NCBI GenBank assembly: GCA_963834715.1
Contig: CAWIDE010000003.1
Span: 1 to 64,000 of the forward strand
Direction of reading: 5' to 3'
From: CAVSUZ01 sp963834715
GTDB lineage: Bacteria > Pseudomonadota > Alphaproteobacteria > Acetobacterales > Acetobacteraceae
DNA length: 64,000 nucleotides
The notes under the pieces were generated by a model. It saw nothing but the letters and a program-made list of their open reading frames with translations, was not told where the DNA came from and searched no databases. Within the stretch, counting starts at the first letter, position 1; every line of letters begins with the position of its first letter. Below are positions 55,346 through 64,000 of the stretch, one piece after another. Both the position numbers and the translations under genes were made by a program.

Positions 55346-57106
55346 TCATACCGCCGGCTGGCGGCGCATGACCTCCGCTTCGTTCCAAGCCTCCAGCGGC
55401 TGGTAGTCAGGCACGAACCCCAGCCCCTTCTTCGCGTCGGATGATACGGCGGATTGCGAGGTGATCACGTCGATTACCGCCGGGGCATGCGCCAGCGCCC
55501 GCTCCAGTGCCGCCGCCAGGTCAGTGGGATTCTCCACCCGCTCGCCATAGGCGCCCAGGGCCCGGGCCATCGCCGCGTAATCGGAATGGCGCAGCAGGGT
55601 GCCCACGACACGGCCACCGTAATTCACCTCCTGATCGTAGCGCTCGATGTTCCAGGCGGCGTTGTTGGAAACGATAAATACCGCCCTCGCGCCATGGCGC
55701 ACGGCGGTATCGATCTCCATGGCGTTGAAGCCGAAGGCCCCGTCGCCGTTTACCGAAATCACCTGCCGACCGGGAAAGGCCAGAGCGGCGGCAATGCTGT
55801 AGGGCACGCCCACGCCGAGGCAGCCGAAGGCGCCTGAATCCAGATAGACGCGCGAGGCCAGTCCAATGCGTGCGAAGCTCAGCAGATCGCCACCATCGGC
55901 GATACCGATGTAATCGGGCGCGGCCACCTGGGCGATGGCCGCGAAAATCTGCATGGGATGGATCTTACCGTCGGCGGTGCGCACTTCGCTCGCCGGCCTG
56001 CCCGGCGCGGTGCGTTCGCGCTGCTTCCGGCGCAGGGTGTCGGCCCACTCTTTGTCCACATTGGATTGCCGGTTGCCAGGGGCCGCTACGATCGCCTCCA
56101 GCGCCAGCCGGGGTGAGGCCAGCAGTTCGGGCCGGCCACGCCGGTTGTCGATCAGTTCGCCCGCGTTGTCGGCGATGCGGATGAACCGCACCGCATTGGG
56201 GAATACCGCGGGTGAGCCGTAGCCGAGCTGGTAATCGAGCTTGCGGCCGACCAGCAGGACCGTATCGGCTTCCGTCATTGCCGCTGCGCGCACTGCTCCC
56301 ACCATCGAGGGATGATCGGGCGGCACCAACCCGCGACTTTCCTGGGTATCCAAGTAAAGGGCGCCGCAGGCATCGAGCAGCCGCACCAGTGCGTCGCCCG
56401 CGCGGCGGGCGCCCCGGCCGGTGATGACCACCGGGCGGCGTGCCGACCACAGCGCTTCCACGGCGTCTGCTACTTGCTTCGGATCGGGCGCGAGGTCCCG
56501 CGCCGGCTTGGGCTCCAGCCACTCGGCGAGGACCAGCGCCGCCGGGATCTCCGCTCGCAGCACGTCGGTCGGGATTTCAATATAGGCCGGGCCAGGCTCG
56601 CCGAGATCGCCCATTGCCCTTGCCATTGCCTCGTCCAGCTCCCTCAGCACTTGCTCCGGCACGCGGGCGGTGCGCGAAAGCCGCGTGATGGGGCGCAGGA
56701 TGTCGGCGTGCGGGATATCCTGCAGCGGCCCCATGTTGACCTGCGGCCGTGGCGGACAGCCGCCGATCAACAGAACAGGCATGCGCGCGATGGAGGCGTT
56801 GGCCACTGCGGTGACCGTGTTGGTGACACCCGGGCCGGCGGTAACCATCGCGACCGCGGGACTGCCAGTGAGTTCGGCGTGCGCGTGCGCCATGTGGACG
56901 GCCGCGCCCTCGTCGCGGACATCGATGATGCGGATGCCAAGCCGCGCGGTATGGTCCCAGATAGGTTGAATGTGGCCGCCCTGCAGCCCGAACACGCGGT
57001 CGATGCCACGTGCTTTGAGGAAGCGCGCGATCCAGGCGGCGCAGGTCCGGGCATCCGGGTTCCGATCTTCTTCGGCGATCAGGCGGAGCGACGTTTCCCC
57101 GGTCAT
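55346..57106 (-). CDS. ThDP-dependent enzyme, acetolactate-synthase/oxalyl-CoA-decarboxylase-like
   Basis: 586 aa, full length for the family. PYR domain: CAAWIARFLKARGIDRVFGLQGG with the activating Glu in DVRDEGAAVHMAHAHAELTG. Central domain: RPVVITGRGARRAGDALVRLLDACGAL. PP domain with the Mg/ThDP motif ISVNGDGAFGFNAMEIDTAVRHGARAVFIVSNNAAWN (GDG-x-NN). It decarboxylates or ligates 2-keto acids. Which member (acetolactate synthase, oxalyl-CoA decarboxylase, other) is not decidable; no small regulatory subunit follows, so a catabolic role is likelier than branched-chain synthesis. Confidence 0.88.
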   Translation of the reverse strand: MTGETSLRLIAEEDRNPDARTCAAWIARFLKARGIDRVFGLQGGHIQPIWDHTARLGIRIIDVRDEGAAVHMAHAHAELTGSPAVAMVTAGPGVTNTVTAVANASIARMPVLLIGGCPPRPQVNMGPLQDIPHADILRPITRLSRTARVPEQVLRELDEAMARAMGDLGEPGPAYIEIPTDVLRAEIPAALVLAEWLEPKPARDLAPDPKQVADAVEALWSARRPVVITGRGARRAGDALVRLLDACGALYLDTQESRGLVPPDHPSMVGAVRAAAMTEADTVLLVGRKLDYQLGYGSPAVFPNAVRFIRIADNAGELIDNRRGRPELLASPRLALEAIVAAPGNRQSNVDKEWADTLRRKQRERTAPGRPASEVRTADGKIHPMQIFAAIAQVAAPDYIGIADGGDLLSFARIGLASRVYLDSGAFGCLGVGVPYSIAAALAFPGRQVISVNGDGAFGFNAMEIDTAVRHGARAVFIVSNNAAWNIERYDQEVNYGGRVVGTLLRHSDYAAMARALGAYGERVENPTDLAAALERALAHAPAVIDVITSQSAVSSDAKKGLGFVPDYQPLEAWNEAEVMRRQPAV

Positions 57107-57481
57107 GGATACCTGCCCGTCAGAAGGTTGATTGTCGGCTGGTTCTCAGGCGCGGAGTTGGCGCCAAGCATCGGCAGCCGTGTCGCCTGCCGGGGCAGTG
57201 CCCGGCAAGACGGTGCGGCCGGGTAGGTGTAACGGCGAGGCGGCACACAGCCTCCGCGCATACAGGTCTCAGCCAGGATGCGGGTGGTTCGAGTGCTGTC
57301 AAGCTCTCGTTGCGGCGAGAGCTTTTCGGTTCCCATTGAACGAACGTACAGCTTTGATCGTCCAATGTCGCGCGTGCCGGTTCGGTCTGGTCAAACGCTC
57401 GTGCGGCGGTCCTGCGCGACACGCGATGTCTTCCGGAGTTGCGACTAATTTCCCCCGGCTGGCGACACATCCCTGATCAGG
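57107..57481. other. Gene-free gap upstream of the ThDP enzyme
   Basis: No convincing frame on either strand. It must hold the promoter of the leftward ThDP gene. AGCTCTCG/CGAGAGCT near 57300-57325 is a short inverted repeat of uncertain meaning. Confidence 0.35.
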
Positions 57482-57889
57482 TCAACACGGCTGAAAATAC
57501 GGCTCGCTCGCGATCCGATGTAGCGCTTCCGCCAGCGACAGCCGCTCGAATACGCGATGCCATTCGCCGGTGTGCCGGTGCCATAAGATATCGAAGCAGT
57601 CCCGGCTGACGTAGTTCAACCGGGCGAAGGGCACGTCGAACTCTGCTGTCCGGGAATCGGAATCGTTCGAGCGGTAGCGCGTGAAGAACCGGTACTTGTT
57701 GCCACGCCATTTGCCGTCGATGGCGACTGGGTAGTTGCACCTGACCGAGGGACGGATCTCCGGGAGGAACCGTGGCCGGAGCACCTCGGCGAGGAGACGT
57801 TCGCAGGCCGCGGTTATCGCGGCTTTCTCGGCGGGCTGTAGCTCGTTGCCAGCCCGCCCGCCAACATACACCCAGACACGTCTGGCCAT
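57482..57889 (-). CDS. Conserved hypothetical protein, 135 aa (DUF3024-like appearance)
   Basis: MARRVWVYVGGRAGNELQPAEKAAITAACERLLAEVLRPRFLPEIRP, then NYPVAIDGKWRGNKYRFFTRYRSN, TAEFDVPFARLNYVSRDCFDILWHRHTGEWHRVFERLSLAEALHRI. The string FaRl.yv..d.fdilW.RHTgeW..v....sl.eAl..I looks like a conserved small cytosolic fold similar to DUF3024. Function unknown. The start at 57889 is chosen because the upstream extension lacks this character. Confidence 0.65.
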   Translation of the reverse strand: MARRVWVYVGGRAGNELQPAEKAAITAACERLLAEVLRPRFLPEIRPSVRCNYPVAIDGKWRGNKYRFFTRYRSNDSDSRTAEFDVPFARLNYVSRDCFDILWHRHTGEWHRVFERLSLAEALHRIASEPYFQPC

Positions 57890-58181
57890 TGCTGTCTCGC
57901 CACATACCCAACCTGCCGCCACGCGGGCGGAGGGTTTTGGTCGCCGATTCGGAATGAGAGTATCGGGTCATGATTGGAACCACACGTCAACAAGTGACAA
58001 ATTCCCGTTCACGGAGACTTCTTGCACGGTCGTCAATGGGATATCGTGACCATGCTCAGTCCGTTGCCGACCGGCATATGCTAGACGTGCCGGCTCTGTT
58101 CATCACAGGCACGCACAACTGTCGCAGGTCCCGGATCCAGCAGGAGCAGCTATGGAAGTTCCTCGACGCCTGAGGAATGGT

Positions 58182-58949
58182 CTACGGCCGCTGCCCGCCC
58201 TCGCTATTCAAGCCCCTGACATTCGTCAGCGTTGCACTCGTGAACGTTGCCCCCGTCGTGTCGGCTCCGGTGAAATTCGCTCCGGTCAGATACGCCCCGG
58301 AAAAATCCGCATCCTGGAGCCCGGCGCCGGAAAAATCAGCACCGTTCAGCTTCGCGAAACGGAAGGAGGCGTAGGCGAGCTGGGCACCGACGAAGTTCGC
58401 TCCATCCAGATTGGCACTGGAGAAGTCCGTATGGATCAGTCCCATCGATTGGTTTCGCATGTCGGCTGCGGCCATCACGTGGGACAGGTTCGCCCCGCGC
58501 ATGTCATCCAATTGAAACCGCGCCAGGATATGCGCACCCGACAGGTTCGCACCGACGAAGCGCGTTGCCTCGTCGGGTTTGGTGTCCATTCCGTGTGAAA
58601 CCACGAGGATTTGCAGTGAGGCGCCGGTAAGATTTGCGTGGCTGAAATCAGCTCCCATGATCCAGGCCAGATTGAGGTTCGCGCCTGACAGATTTGCGCC
58701 GACCAGTTTGGCATCGTCCAGCTTGGTGCGTTGCAGGTCAGCACCGGCGAGATCGACGCCGCTCAGATCGAAATGACTGAGGTCCAGGTCCGCTAGCGAC
58801 TGCCCGGCGAAGCTTGGTTTGTGCTGCGGTGTTGCAGCTGCGAGCGCGGCTTGCACCTGCGCCACAGTGAGTTGCGCCGCCGAGGCCCCGGGCGGCATCG
58901 AGGCCACCGCTAACCCCGCTATCAAGCCGGCGATGACCCTGTTGCGCAT
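58182..58949 (-). CDS. Exported pentapeptide-repeat protein
   Basis: 255 aa. Signal peptide MRNRVIAGLIAGLAVASMPPGASA. Then a long run of A(D/N)LxG(A)-type pentapeptides (LADLDLSHFDLSGVDLAGADLQ, VGANLSGANLNLAWIMGADFSHANLTGASL, ANLDGANFVGAQLAYASFRFAKLNGADFSGAGLQDADFSGAYLTGANFTGADTTGATF), forming a right-handed quadrilateral beta helix. A break of about 35 residues near the middle (HGMDTKPDEATRF) interrupts the coil. A periplasmic scaffold or binding protein; ligand unknown. Confidence 0.9.
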   Translation of the reverse strand: MRNRVIAGLIAGLAVASMPPGASAAQLTVAQVQAALAAATPQHKPSFAGQSLADLDLSHFDLSGVDLAGADLQRTKLDDAKLVGANLSGANLNLAWIMGADFSHANLTGASLQILVVSHGMDTKPDEATRFVGANLSGAHILARFQLDDMRGANLSHVMAAADMRNQSMGLIHTDFSSANLDGANFVGAQLAYASFRFAKLNGADFSGAGLQDADFSGAYLTGANFTGADTTGATFTSATLTNVRGLNSEGGQRP

Positions 58950-59001
58950 GAAGGCGCATCAGGGCGCATTCAGGCCCGGCTGGCAAGGGCCTGGGCTCCG
59001 C

Positions 59002-60288
59002 TCATTGAATGATTGCCTGGTAAACAAGCGTGCGAATGAGGCGCGTGTAATGGGCAGAGGCGTCCCCGAATCTCTGGGTCATGAAAACCGCCGTCAGATC
59101 CTCCCGAGGATCGACCCAGAAAGTCGTGCCGGCCGCTCCGCCCCAAGCAAAGTCGCCTACGGAACCGGGATAGGGCGCGCGACCCTCGATGAGCCGGACC
59201 GCGAAACCGAGGCCAAAGCCGTAGCCAGCGCCGGGCAGATAAAGAGGGCCTCGGATCGGGCCAATCTGATCGCTGGTCATGTACTGGACAGTTTTGGGTG
59301 CGAGCAACCGCGTGTCGCCCAAGCTTCCATCACTGAGCAGCATCTGCGTGAAGCGGGCATAATCCTCTGCGGTTGAGACGAGACCATAATTGCCTGATAA
59401 AAGCTTTGGCGGTTTGGTCACGTCGAGAAACCGCACCGGATAGCCCGGAGCTGGATCGCCCTTGAAGGGCTCCGCTACCCGGTTTTGATTGTCCGCGGGC
59501 ACCCAAAATCCGGTATCCTTCATGCCGAGAGGTGTTAGGATCCGCTCCTTGAGGAACCGGTCGATCGGCATGCCCGAGACGACCTCTACGAGTTGCGCCA
59601 ACACATCAACTGAGCGGCTGTATTCCCACGTGCTGCCGGGCTCGCTTGCCAGCGGCAATTTGCCGAGCTTGGCGACCAAATCCGAGAGAATTCTCGTTCG
59701 GGTCTCCGATATCGGCCTGGGCATATACATTTGACGTACCGGATAATCCTGACTTTTTGGTAGAATATCGTAGCTCAGCCCGCCCGTGTGATCGAGCAGT
59801 TGCTGGATGGTTGGCTGATGGCGGGCCGGCTGGAGTTCGATGCTGCTTTTGCCGTCAGGGCTTTTGTGCACGACGGCGACCTTGAGGTCCTTCAGGGCAG
59901 GAAGGTATTTCGCAATCGGATCGTCGAGGTCAAACCGCCCGTCTTCCCAGAGCATCATTACCGCCGTACTGATGATCGGCTTAGTCATTGAGTAGATTCG
60001 GAAGATCGAGTCCTTGCGCATGACCGCTTCGTGTTGTGGGTCCTGTGATCCAAAAGCCTCGAAATAGGCAATTTTCCCGTGCCGCATGACGAGCACGACA
60101 GCGCCAGGAATTCGGCCCGCCTTGATGTCGGCTTCGAGCACATCGCCGAGACGCGCGAGTCGTTCGGGCGAGAAGCCGACTGACTCTGGCGGCACCTGCT
60201 GTAAGGTGACAGCAGCCCACCCGGCGGATGATGCGCTCCACAGGAGTCCGGCAATGAGCACTGCGTAAGCTACCCGAAGCATTTGCAT
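59002..60288 (-). CDS. Exported serine hydrolase, beta-lactamase (class C/EstB) family
   Basis: 428 aa with signal peptide VAYAVLIAGLLWSASSAGWA. Catalytic SxxK is in FRIYSMTKPIISTAVMML; the Tyr motif is WEYSRSVDVLAQL; the region DHTGGLSYDI and the C-terminal WGGAAGTTFWVDP are family standard. The family includes esterases, D-amino-peptidases and transesterases; true penicillin hydrolysis is not implied. It ends 52 bp from the pentapeptide gene and runs the same way. Confidence 0.9.
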   Translation of the reverse strand: MQMLRVAYAVLIAGLLWSASSAGWAAVTLQQVPPESVGFSPERLARLGDVLEADIKAGRIPGAVVLVMRHGKIAYFEAFGSQDPQHEAVMRKDSIFRIYSMTKPIISTAVMMLWEDGRFDLDDPIAKYLPALKDLKVAVVHKSPDGKSSIELQPARHQPTIQQLLDHTGGLSYDILPKSQDYPVRQMYMPRPISETRTRILSDLVAKLGKLPLASEPGSTWEYSRSVDVLAQLVEVVSGMPIDRFLKERILTPLGMKDTGFWVPADNQNRVAEPFKGDPAPGYPVRFLDVTKPPKLLSGNYGLVSTAEDYARFTQMLLSDGSLGDTRLLAPKTVQYMTSDQIGPIRGPLYLPGAGYGFGLGFAVRLIEGRAPYPGSVGDFAWGGAAGTTFWVDPREDLTAVFMTQRFGDASAHYTRLIRTLVYQAIIQ

Positions 60289-60440
60289 TTCTTATTCCTC
60301 CCGTTTTGTTTCTTGAGCCGAGGCTTGAGCCATACCTCAAAATGGCTGTTATTGGTGGGAAGCCTAGCTGGCGGTTATGTACCCCGCAACACATATCGGG
60401 CGTCGCTTCCCAATTGGCACTTGTAATGGGCCGGTGCACC

Positions 60441-61119
60441 CTATGATGCGATGGAGCCATGGGGCGCACAGATGATCGCGACGGCCCGGCGCGCCAGTTC
60501 CGACAGTTCGCTTCGGGCAATGCCCGCGCGGGCGCGGATGGCAATGGTGTGCAGGGTCGCGGAGGCAAGGCTGGCGAGGGCGGCGGTATCGGTGTCCGGC
60601 GGGAGCTCTCCGGCATTACGGGCGGCTATGATGCGGGCCTCGAAGGCGTGATCGAGCCGGCGGGTGGACTCGGCAAGCATGGCGCGGACGTCCGGGTCGC
60701 TGGCGGCCTCGGTCGTGGCGGTGCCGACGGCGAAGCAGCCGAGCGCCGGATCGCCGGAAAGGTAGAGCGTGATCGCCGCCTCATAGACGCGCATCAGTGT
60801 GGTTCGCAGCGGGTCGGTTCCTGAGAGCAGGCGCTGGAGGGCGGCGGCGGTGACGGTGTGATAGTGCGTGAGGGCGTTGAGGTAGAGCGAACGCTTGTCG
60901 CCGAACGCGGCGTAGAGGCTGGGGCGGTTCATGCCGGTGGCGGCGACGATGTCGTCGAGCGAGGTGCGGGCGTAGCCGTGGCGCCAGAATACTTCGAGCG
61001 CGCGTTGCAGCGCCTGGTCCGGGTCGTAGGCGCGCGGCCGGCCCCGGGGCTTCCGGGCGGGGCCGGAGTTTTTTTGTACCTGGCTCGGAAGAAACTCTTG
61101 ACGGGGGGTGGGCGGCCAT
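60441..61119 (-). CDS. TetR-family regulator, frameshift at an A7 run
   Basis: HTH domain: KPRGRPRAYDPDQALQRALEVFWRHGYARTSLDDIVAATGMNRPSLYAAFGDKRSLYLNAL, then a helical ligand domain with GCFAVGTATTEAASDPDVRAML. The ATG at 61119 (MAAHPPSRVSSEPGTKK) is in a different frame from the HTH; the join is at seven A residues (61069-61075 on the complement), where one base too many is present. No start exists in the HTH frame upstream. It is divergent from the GST gene and overlaps its promoter, so it likely represses that gene and itself. Confidence 0.78.
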
Positions 61120-61125
61120 TATTAT
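61098..61125 (+). promoter_or_regulatory. Sigma-70 promoter of the GST gene
   Basis: TTGACG (61098-61103), a 16-bp spacer, then TATTAT (61120-61125), about 40 bp before the GST start. The spacer contains the ATG of the divergent tetR gene (61117-61119). Confidence 0.7.
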
Positions 61126-61165
61126 GCGGGATGGTACAGAAATCAGACCAGGAGGGAAAGGCCCA

Positions 61166-61801
61166 ATGCAGCTCTATTTCTCGCCGCTCGCCTGCTCAAT
61201 GGCGTCACGGATCGCGCTGTATGAGGCGAACGCGCCGGCGCAGTTCATCGAGGTGGACCCGAAGACGAAGCGCACGCTGGAGGGGGAGGATTTCTTCGCC
61301 ATCAACCCGCTGGGACTGGTTCCGGTGATCCGCACGGATGAGGGCGAGGTACTGACGGAGAATGCGGCGATTCTGCAATATATTGCCGACCGCTACTCGG
61401 CGGCGGGGCTGGCCCCGCGGGACGGGATGGCGCGGTATCGGCTGCAACAGTGGCTTTGTTTCGTTGGCACGGAACTGCACAAGGCGCTGTTTGGGGTGCT
61501 GTTCGACCCGAAGATGCCGGAAGCGGGGAAGGCGCGAGCCCTGGAGAAGGGGAACTCGCGGCTTGAGTACCTGAATGCGAAGCTGACCGGCCGGGAGTTT
61601 CTGCTGGACCGCTTCAGCGTGGCGGATGCGTATCTGTTCACGGTGCTCAACTGGAACATCGCAACGCCGGTTGAGTTGCGCGGATGGCCTGCGGTGAATG
61701 CGTATTACGAGGCGCTGAAGCAGCGGCCGAGTATTGCCCGGGCGCTCGAGGAGGAGCGTGCGCTTTATGCGGCGGAGCAGGCGCGGCACCGGGCGGCGTG
61801 A
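61166..61801 (+). CDS. Glutathione S-transferase, beta-class-like
   Basis: 211 aa from ATG at 61166 (AGGAGGGAAAGG upstream). MQLYFSPLACSMASRIALYEA matches beta-class GSTs with the catalytic Cys10. The thioredoxin fold has LGLVPVI (cis-Pro) and LTENAAILQYIADRY (glutathione-binding Ser/Glu replaced by ENAA). The helical domain ends SVADAYLFTVLNW, the N-capping box. Detoxifies electrophiles by conjugation to glutathione. Confidence 0.92.
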   Translation: MQLYFSPLACSMASRIALYEANAPAQFIEVDPKTKRTLEGEDFFAINPLGLVPVIRTDEGEVLTENAAILQYIADRYSAAGLAPRDGMARYRLQQWLCFVGTELHKALFGVLFDPKMPEAGKARALEKGNSRLEYLNAKLTGREFLLDRFSVADAYLFTVLNWNIATPVELRGWPAVNAYYEALKQRPSIARALEEERALYAAEQARHRAA

Positions 61802-61844
61802 TATTTTCAGTGAGGCTCGGGCGGGCACTTTGCCGGCCCCGCTC

Positions 61845-62939
61845 CTATAAACGGGATTCGTCGACCGAGCCTATGACCTGCGGCTTTGACTGTCTGGGCA
61901 GATAGGCGAGCAAACCTCGGTCCAATAGTGCCCGTGCGGCCTTTATCGCCGGAATCTCAACCACCCGATGAATAACCGTGCCGAATGCGGCTACACTGAG
62001 AAGTAAGCCTATAAACTGGATCCAGTAGGGCAGGAGCGAATTCAGGTGAAAGCGGATCATCCCCTTCCAAAGCGTTCCAATCACCAGCTCGTGGGTCAGG
62101 TAAACCGCGTACGAAGCGGTGCCCAGAGCAAACAGTAGGCGAGGTACCCGTAATTTGCCGTCGCGCTCCATTTCCACAAGTCCAAGGACAATGAACGTCG
62201 CTGCTACACCATATCCCATATGCGGCCAAAGTGTTGGGCCGTTCACCAAGCCGAAATCTTCACACGCGCCGAGTGTCAGAAAACCGGCAACGCCCCAGGC
62301 AAACACTATCTCGGGTAGAGGGACCGTATGCCGGCGCAGAAACCAGGCGGCTCCCATTCCCATGAAGAATTGCAGATCGAACCACAAGGTCAAACGGAAC
62401 AGCAATCCGTTGGTTGGCGTCATGCCTAGGGCTGTCACTCCGACGATCGCTGCGAACCAGGCACAAAGACAAATTGTGCTCAGGCGAACATTGATGATCA
62501 ACGTGGCAAACACAGCGTAGAAGATTGCTTCGTGCTGCAACGTCCATGAGGGGCCTAATATACCGTCGTTTACCGAGGGCAGCAGTAATGCGTTGCGCAG
62601 AACCGCATGCCATTGCGGCGCCGAGGCGGGCTTGAGCTGCGAAATCAGGATGAGAACCGCCAGGACTATCCACAGGAGAGGAAAGACTCTGGTAATGCGA
62701 CGCTTAACGTAATGCGCCAGCCGCTCCGGGATACCGACGTCCCCAGCGTGCACGAAACAGATGATGAAACCGCTTAGAACGAAAAAGAAATCCACGCCCG
62801 CGTGGGCAAACCGGAACATTTCCGTCAGCCCGAAGGGCCCGTGGGCAGCGCGTAAATGGCTTGACAGGTGAATCGCAGCCACAAGCAGGGCGGCTACGCC
62901 GCGACCCGCTTCAAGTCCGATGAGCCTTTCCTTGTTCAT
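61845..62939 (-). CDS. Membrane acyltransferase 3 (OafA/YrhL family)
   Basis: 364 aa with about ten membrane segments. MNKERLIGLEAGRGVAALLVAAIHLSSHL has the conserved R-G-x-A and His; AHAGVDFFFVLSGFIICFVH carries the G.dfFFvlSGF motif; RRITRVFPLLW follows. The family transfers acetyl or other acyl groups to surface sugars. A weak ribosome site precedes the ATG. Convergent with the GST gene. Confidence 0.9.
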   Translation of the reverse strand: MNKERLIGLEAGRGVAALLVAAIHLSSHLRAAHGPFGLTEMFRFAHAGVDFFFVLSGFIICFVHAGDVGIPERLAHYVKRRITRVFPLLWIVLAVLILISQLKPASAPQWHAVLRNALLLPSVNDGILGPSWTLQHEAIFYAVFATLIINVRLSTICLCAWFAAIVGVTALGMTPTNGLLFRLTLWFDLQFFMGMGAAWFLRRHTVPLPEIVFAWGVAGFLTLGACEDFGLVNGPTLWPHMGYGVAATFIVLGLVEMERDGKLRVPRLLFALGTASYAVYLTHELVIGTLWKGMIRFHLNSLLPYWIQFIGLLLSVAAFGTVIHRVVEIPAIKAARALLDRGLLAYLPRQSKPQVIGSVDESRL

Positions 62940-63129
62940 AGGCGGGATCGCATTTTAATTCTGTACGGTAACATATTCTGCTCACCGCCCGCAATCCGAA
63001 TCTGAAAAGCAGAACAATCGCGGGGGATCAGCGTGAAGACTTCGGGCACTGGAGATGGCGGGCCTTCGCCGGCCACGGACGATGGCCCGGTGGGCTGCAC
63101 CCGCAGACGGCACGTCCGCGATCGCCCGC

Positions 63130-63300
63130 CGAAAGCTGGGCAAGAGCACGTGTGGCTGTCCTCAGAGGTGAGCCACAGCACCAGCCGTGCGACATCGGCC
63201 GGCATCACATTTTCCTTCAGGCACGGACCTGCACAGGTTCTTCTGGCATCCGGCGTCAGCCATAGGTCGATCCGGCGCCGGGTCATGATCCGACAGCCGG
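63130..63300 (-). pseudogene. Short-chain dehydrogenase C-terminal fragment
   Basis: RRRIDLWLTPDA, then CLKENVMPADVARLVLWLTSEDSHTC: the end of an SDR enzyme (q.Wlt.ea......lk..v.PeDiA.mvlFLaSd.s...tgq...VDgG). The closing tgq...VDGG is not in frame and the Rossmann/catalytic half is absent. Confidence 0.6.
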
Positions 63301-63367
63301 GATCGGCAGTTCATCGGCATTTTGTCCGGGCTGAAATAGCGGGCCATGGCTCTGGGCGGCCAGTCCG

Positions 63368-64000
63368 CTACCACTGCTCCGCACTCAGCCGCGCGACCAG
63401 GAAATCGATCAACAATCGCGTGCGGGACGGCAAGGTACCTCCGGCGGGCCAGACTACGCTGACAGGGACCGGCGGCGGCTCGAACTCCGTCAGGATCAGC
63501 TCAACCCGCCCCTGATCCAGCAATGGGCGAACCTGCCAGGTCTGGGCCAGTCCCACGCCCAACCCCCGTGCCACGGCCTCGGTATAGACATCCGCTGAGG
63601 AGACAGCGAGCCGCCCGCGCACTCGGACGCCTTCCTGCTGACCATCGCGCGCATAGGTCCACTGGAAAGCATCTTGTGCGGAGGTGCGTATGATGCAGTC
63701 ATGGTGCGCAAGGTCCTGCGGCACCAAGGGCCGTCCGCGTTGTACTAGGTATGACGGCGCGGCGAAGGTGACACGGCGAACCATCGTAATCTGTCGCATT
63801 CGCAGCGATGAGTCCTTAAGTTCCCCTACCCGGACAGAGAGATCGAGCCGCTCGGCGATCAAGTCTACGAACTCATTGGCAAGCCGCAGGTCCACGCTGA
63901 CCTGCGGGTGGCGTTGCAAGAACCCGGCAAGCGCGGGCAAGAGGTAAACCGACGCGAACACCAGCGGTCCACCCATACGCAGCGACCCGCTGATTGCGGA
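63368..64000 (-). CDS. LysR-family regulator, C-terminal part (runs off window)
   Basis: The effector-binding domain is visible: SGSLRMGGPLVFASVYLLPALAGFLQRHPQVSVDLRLANEFVDLIAERLDLSVRVGELKDSSLRMRQI, then CIIRTSAQDAFQWTY, VSSADVYTEAVARGLGVGLAQTWQVRPLLDQGRVELIL and the closing TRLLIDFLVARLS. This is the type of LysR protein (CrgA/DmlR-like, LDLSVRVG.L.DSSL) that controls a divergent or adjacent enzyme. The HTH is beyond the window. Confidence 0.92.
   Translation of the reverse strand, partial: SAISGSLRMGGPLVFASVYLLPALAGFLQRHPQVSVDLRLANEFVDLIAERLDLSVRVGELKDSSLRMRQITMVRRVTFAAPSYLVQRGRPLVPQDLAHHDCIIRTSAQDAFQWTYARDGQQEGVRVRGRLAVSSADVYTEAVARGLGVGLAQTWQVRPLLDQGRVELILTEFEPPPVPVSVVWPAGGTLPSRTRLLIDFLVARLSAEQW

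Noticed and set aside
56312..57226. Plus-strand 304-codon frame opposite the ThDP enzyme
   Set aside because: Antisense to a full-length enzyme with all cofactor motifs; no own start signal.

Overview
The window looks like one chromosomal segment of a high-GC alphaproteobacterium, most like an acetic-acid-bacterium relative (Acetobacteraceae). That placement is inference. It rests on the flagellar order fliG-fliH-fliN-flbD-flhA, an arsenite oxidase of the type seen in alphaproteobacteria, and HrcA/CIRCE control of groESL. The region carries many insertion sequences, phage-like islands and broken genes.

Layout. 1-2.1 kb: start of arsenite oxidase (aioA partial, aioB), a secreted DUF2147 protein, an IS256 scrap and an HU-like protein. 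2.6-5.6 kb: IS66 scrap, fatty acid desaturase, a complete IS630 element. 6.0-8.8 kb: an unknown gene, then CIRCE-groES-groEL-terminator. 8.9-14.5 kb: a second IS630-type transposase, Ku, small ORFs, a lipoprotein gene cut by an IS256 element, and a truncated group II intron. 14.5-18.1 kb (island A): DUF5681 protein, serine recombinase, a frameshifted small gene, terminase large subunit, integrase scrap. 18.4-23 kb: a large Tat-exported sulfatase, a DUF2092 protein and small exported proteins. 23.1-33.4 kb (island B): terminase-small-like pseudogene, a striking inverted repeat, then a leftward operon of primase-helicase, Toprim protein, two small proteins, AlpA-like protein, an unknown protein and a P4-type integrase. 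The integrase start lies in an exact 572-bp tandem duplication. 33.6-38.7 kb: a decaying flagellar cluster (headless fliG, fliH, frameshifted fliN, flbD-like regulator, frameshifted flhA). 39-42.7 kb: an SGNH hydrolase split by an IS701 element, plus remnants. 42.7-57.1 kb: metabolic genes (molybdenum hydroxylase pair, GYD protein, acyl-CoA ligase with a broken marR, transketolase, MOSC-flavoreductase fusion, NTF2-like protein, FUSC transporter, ThDP enzyme). 57.5-64 kb: small conserved protein, pentapeptide protein, serine hydrolase, TetR/GST pair, acyltransferase, SDR scrap, LysR regulator (partial).

Two themes stand out. First, islands A and B have replication, integration and DNA-packaging genes but no capsid or tail genes. 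They share a paralogous small gene family, and resemble phage-satellite-like elements. Second, about a dozen otherwise well conserved genes are broken by single-base shifts. This means either active genome decay or residual sequencing indels, and the reads would decide which.
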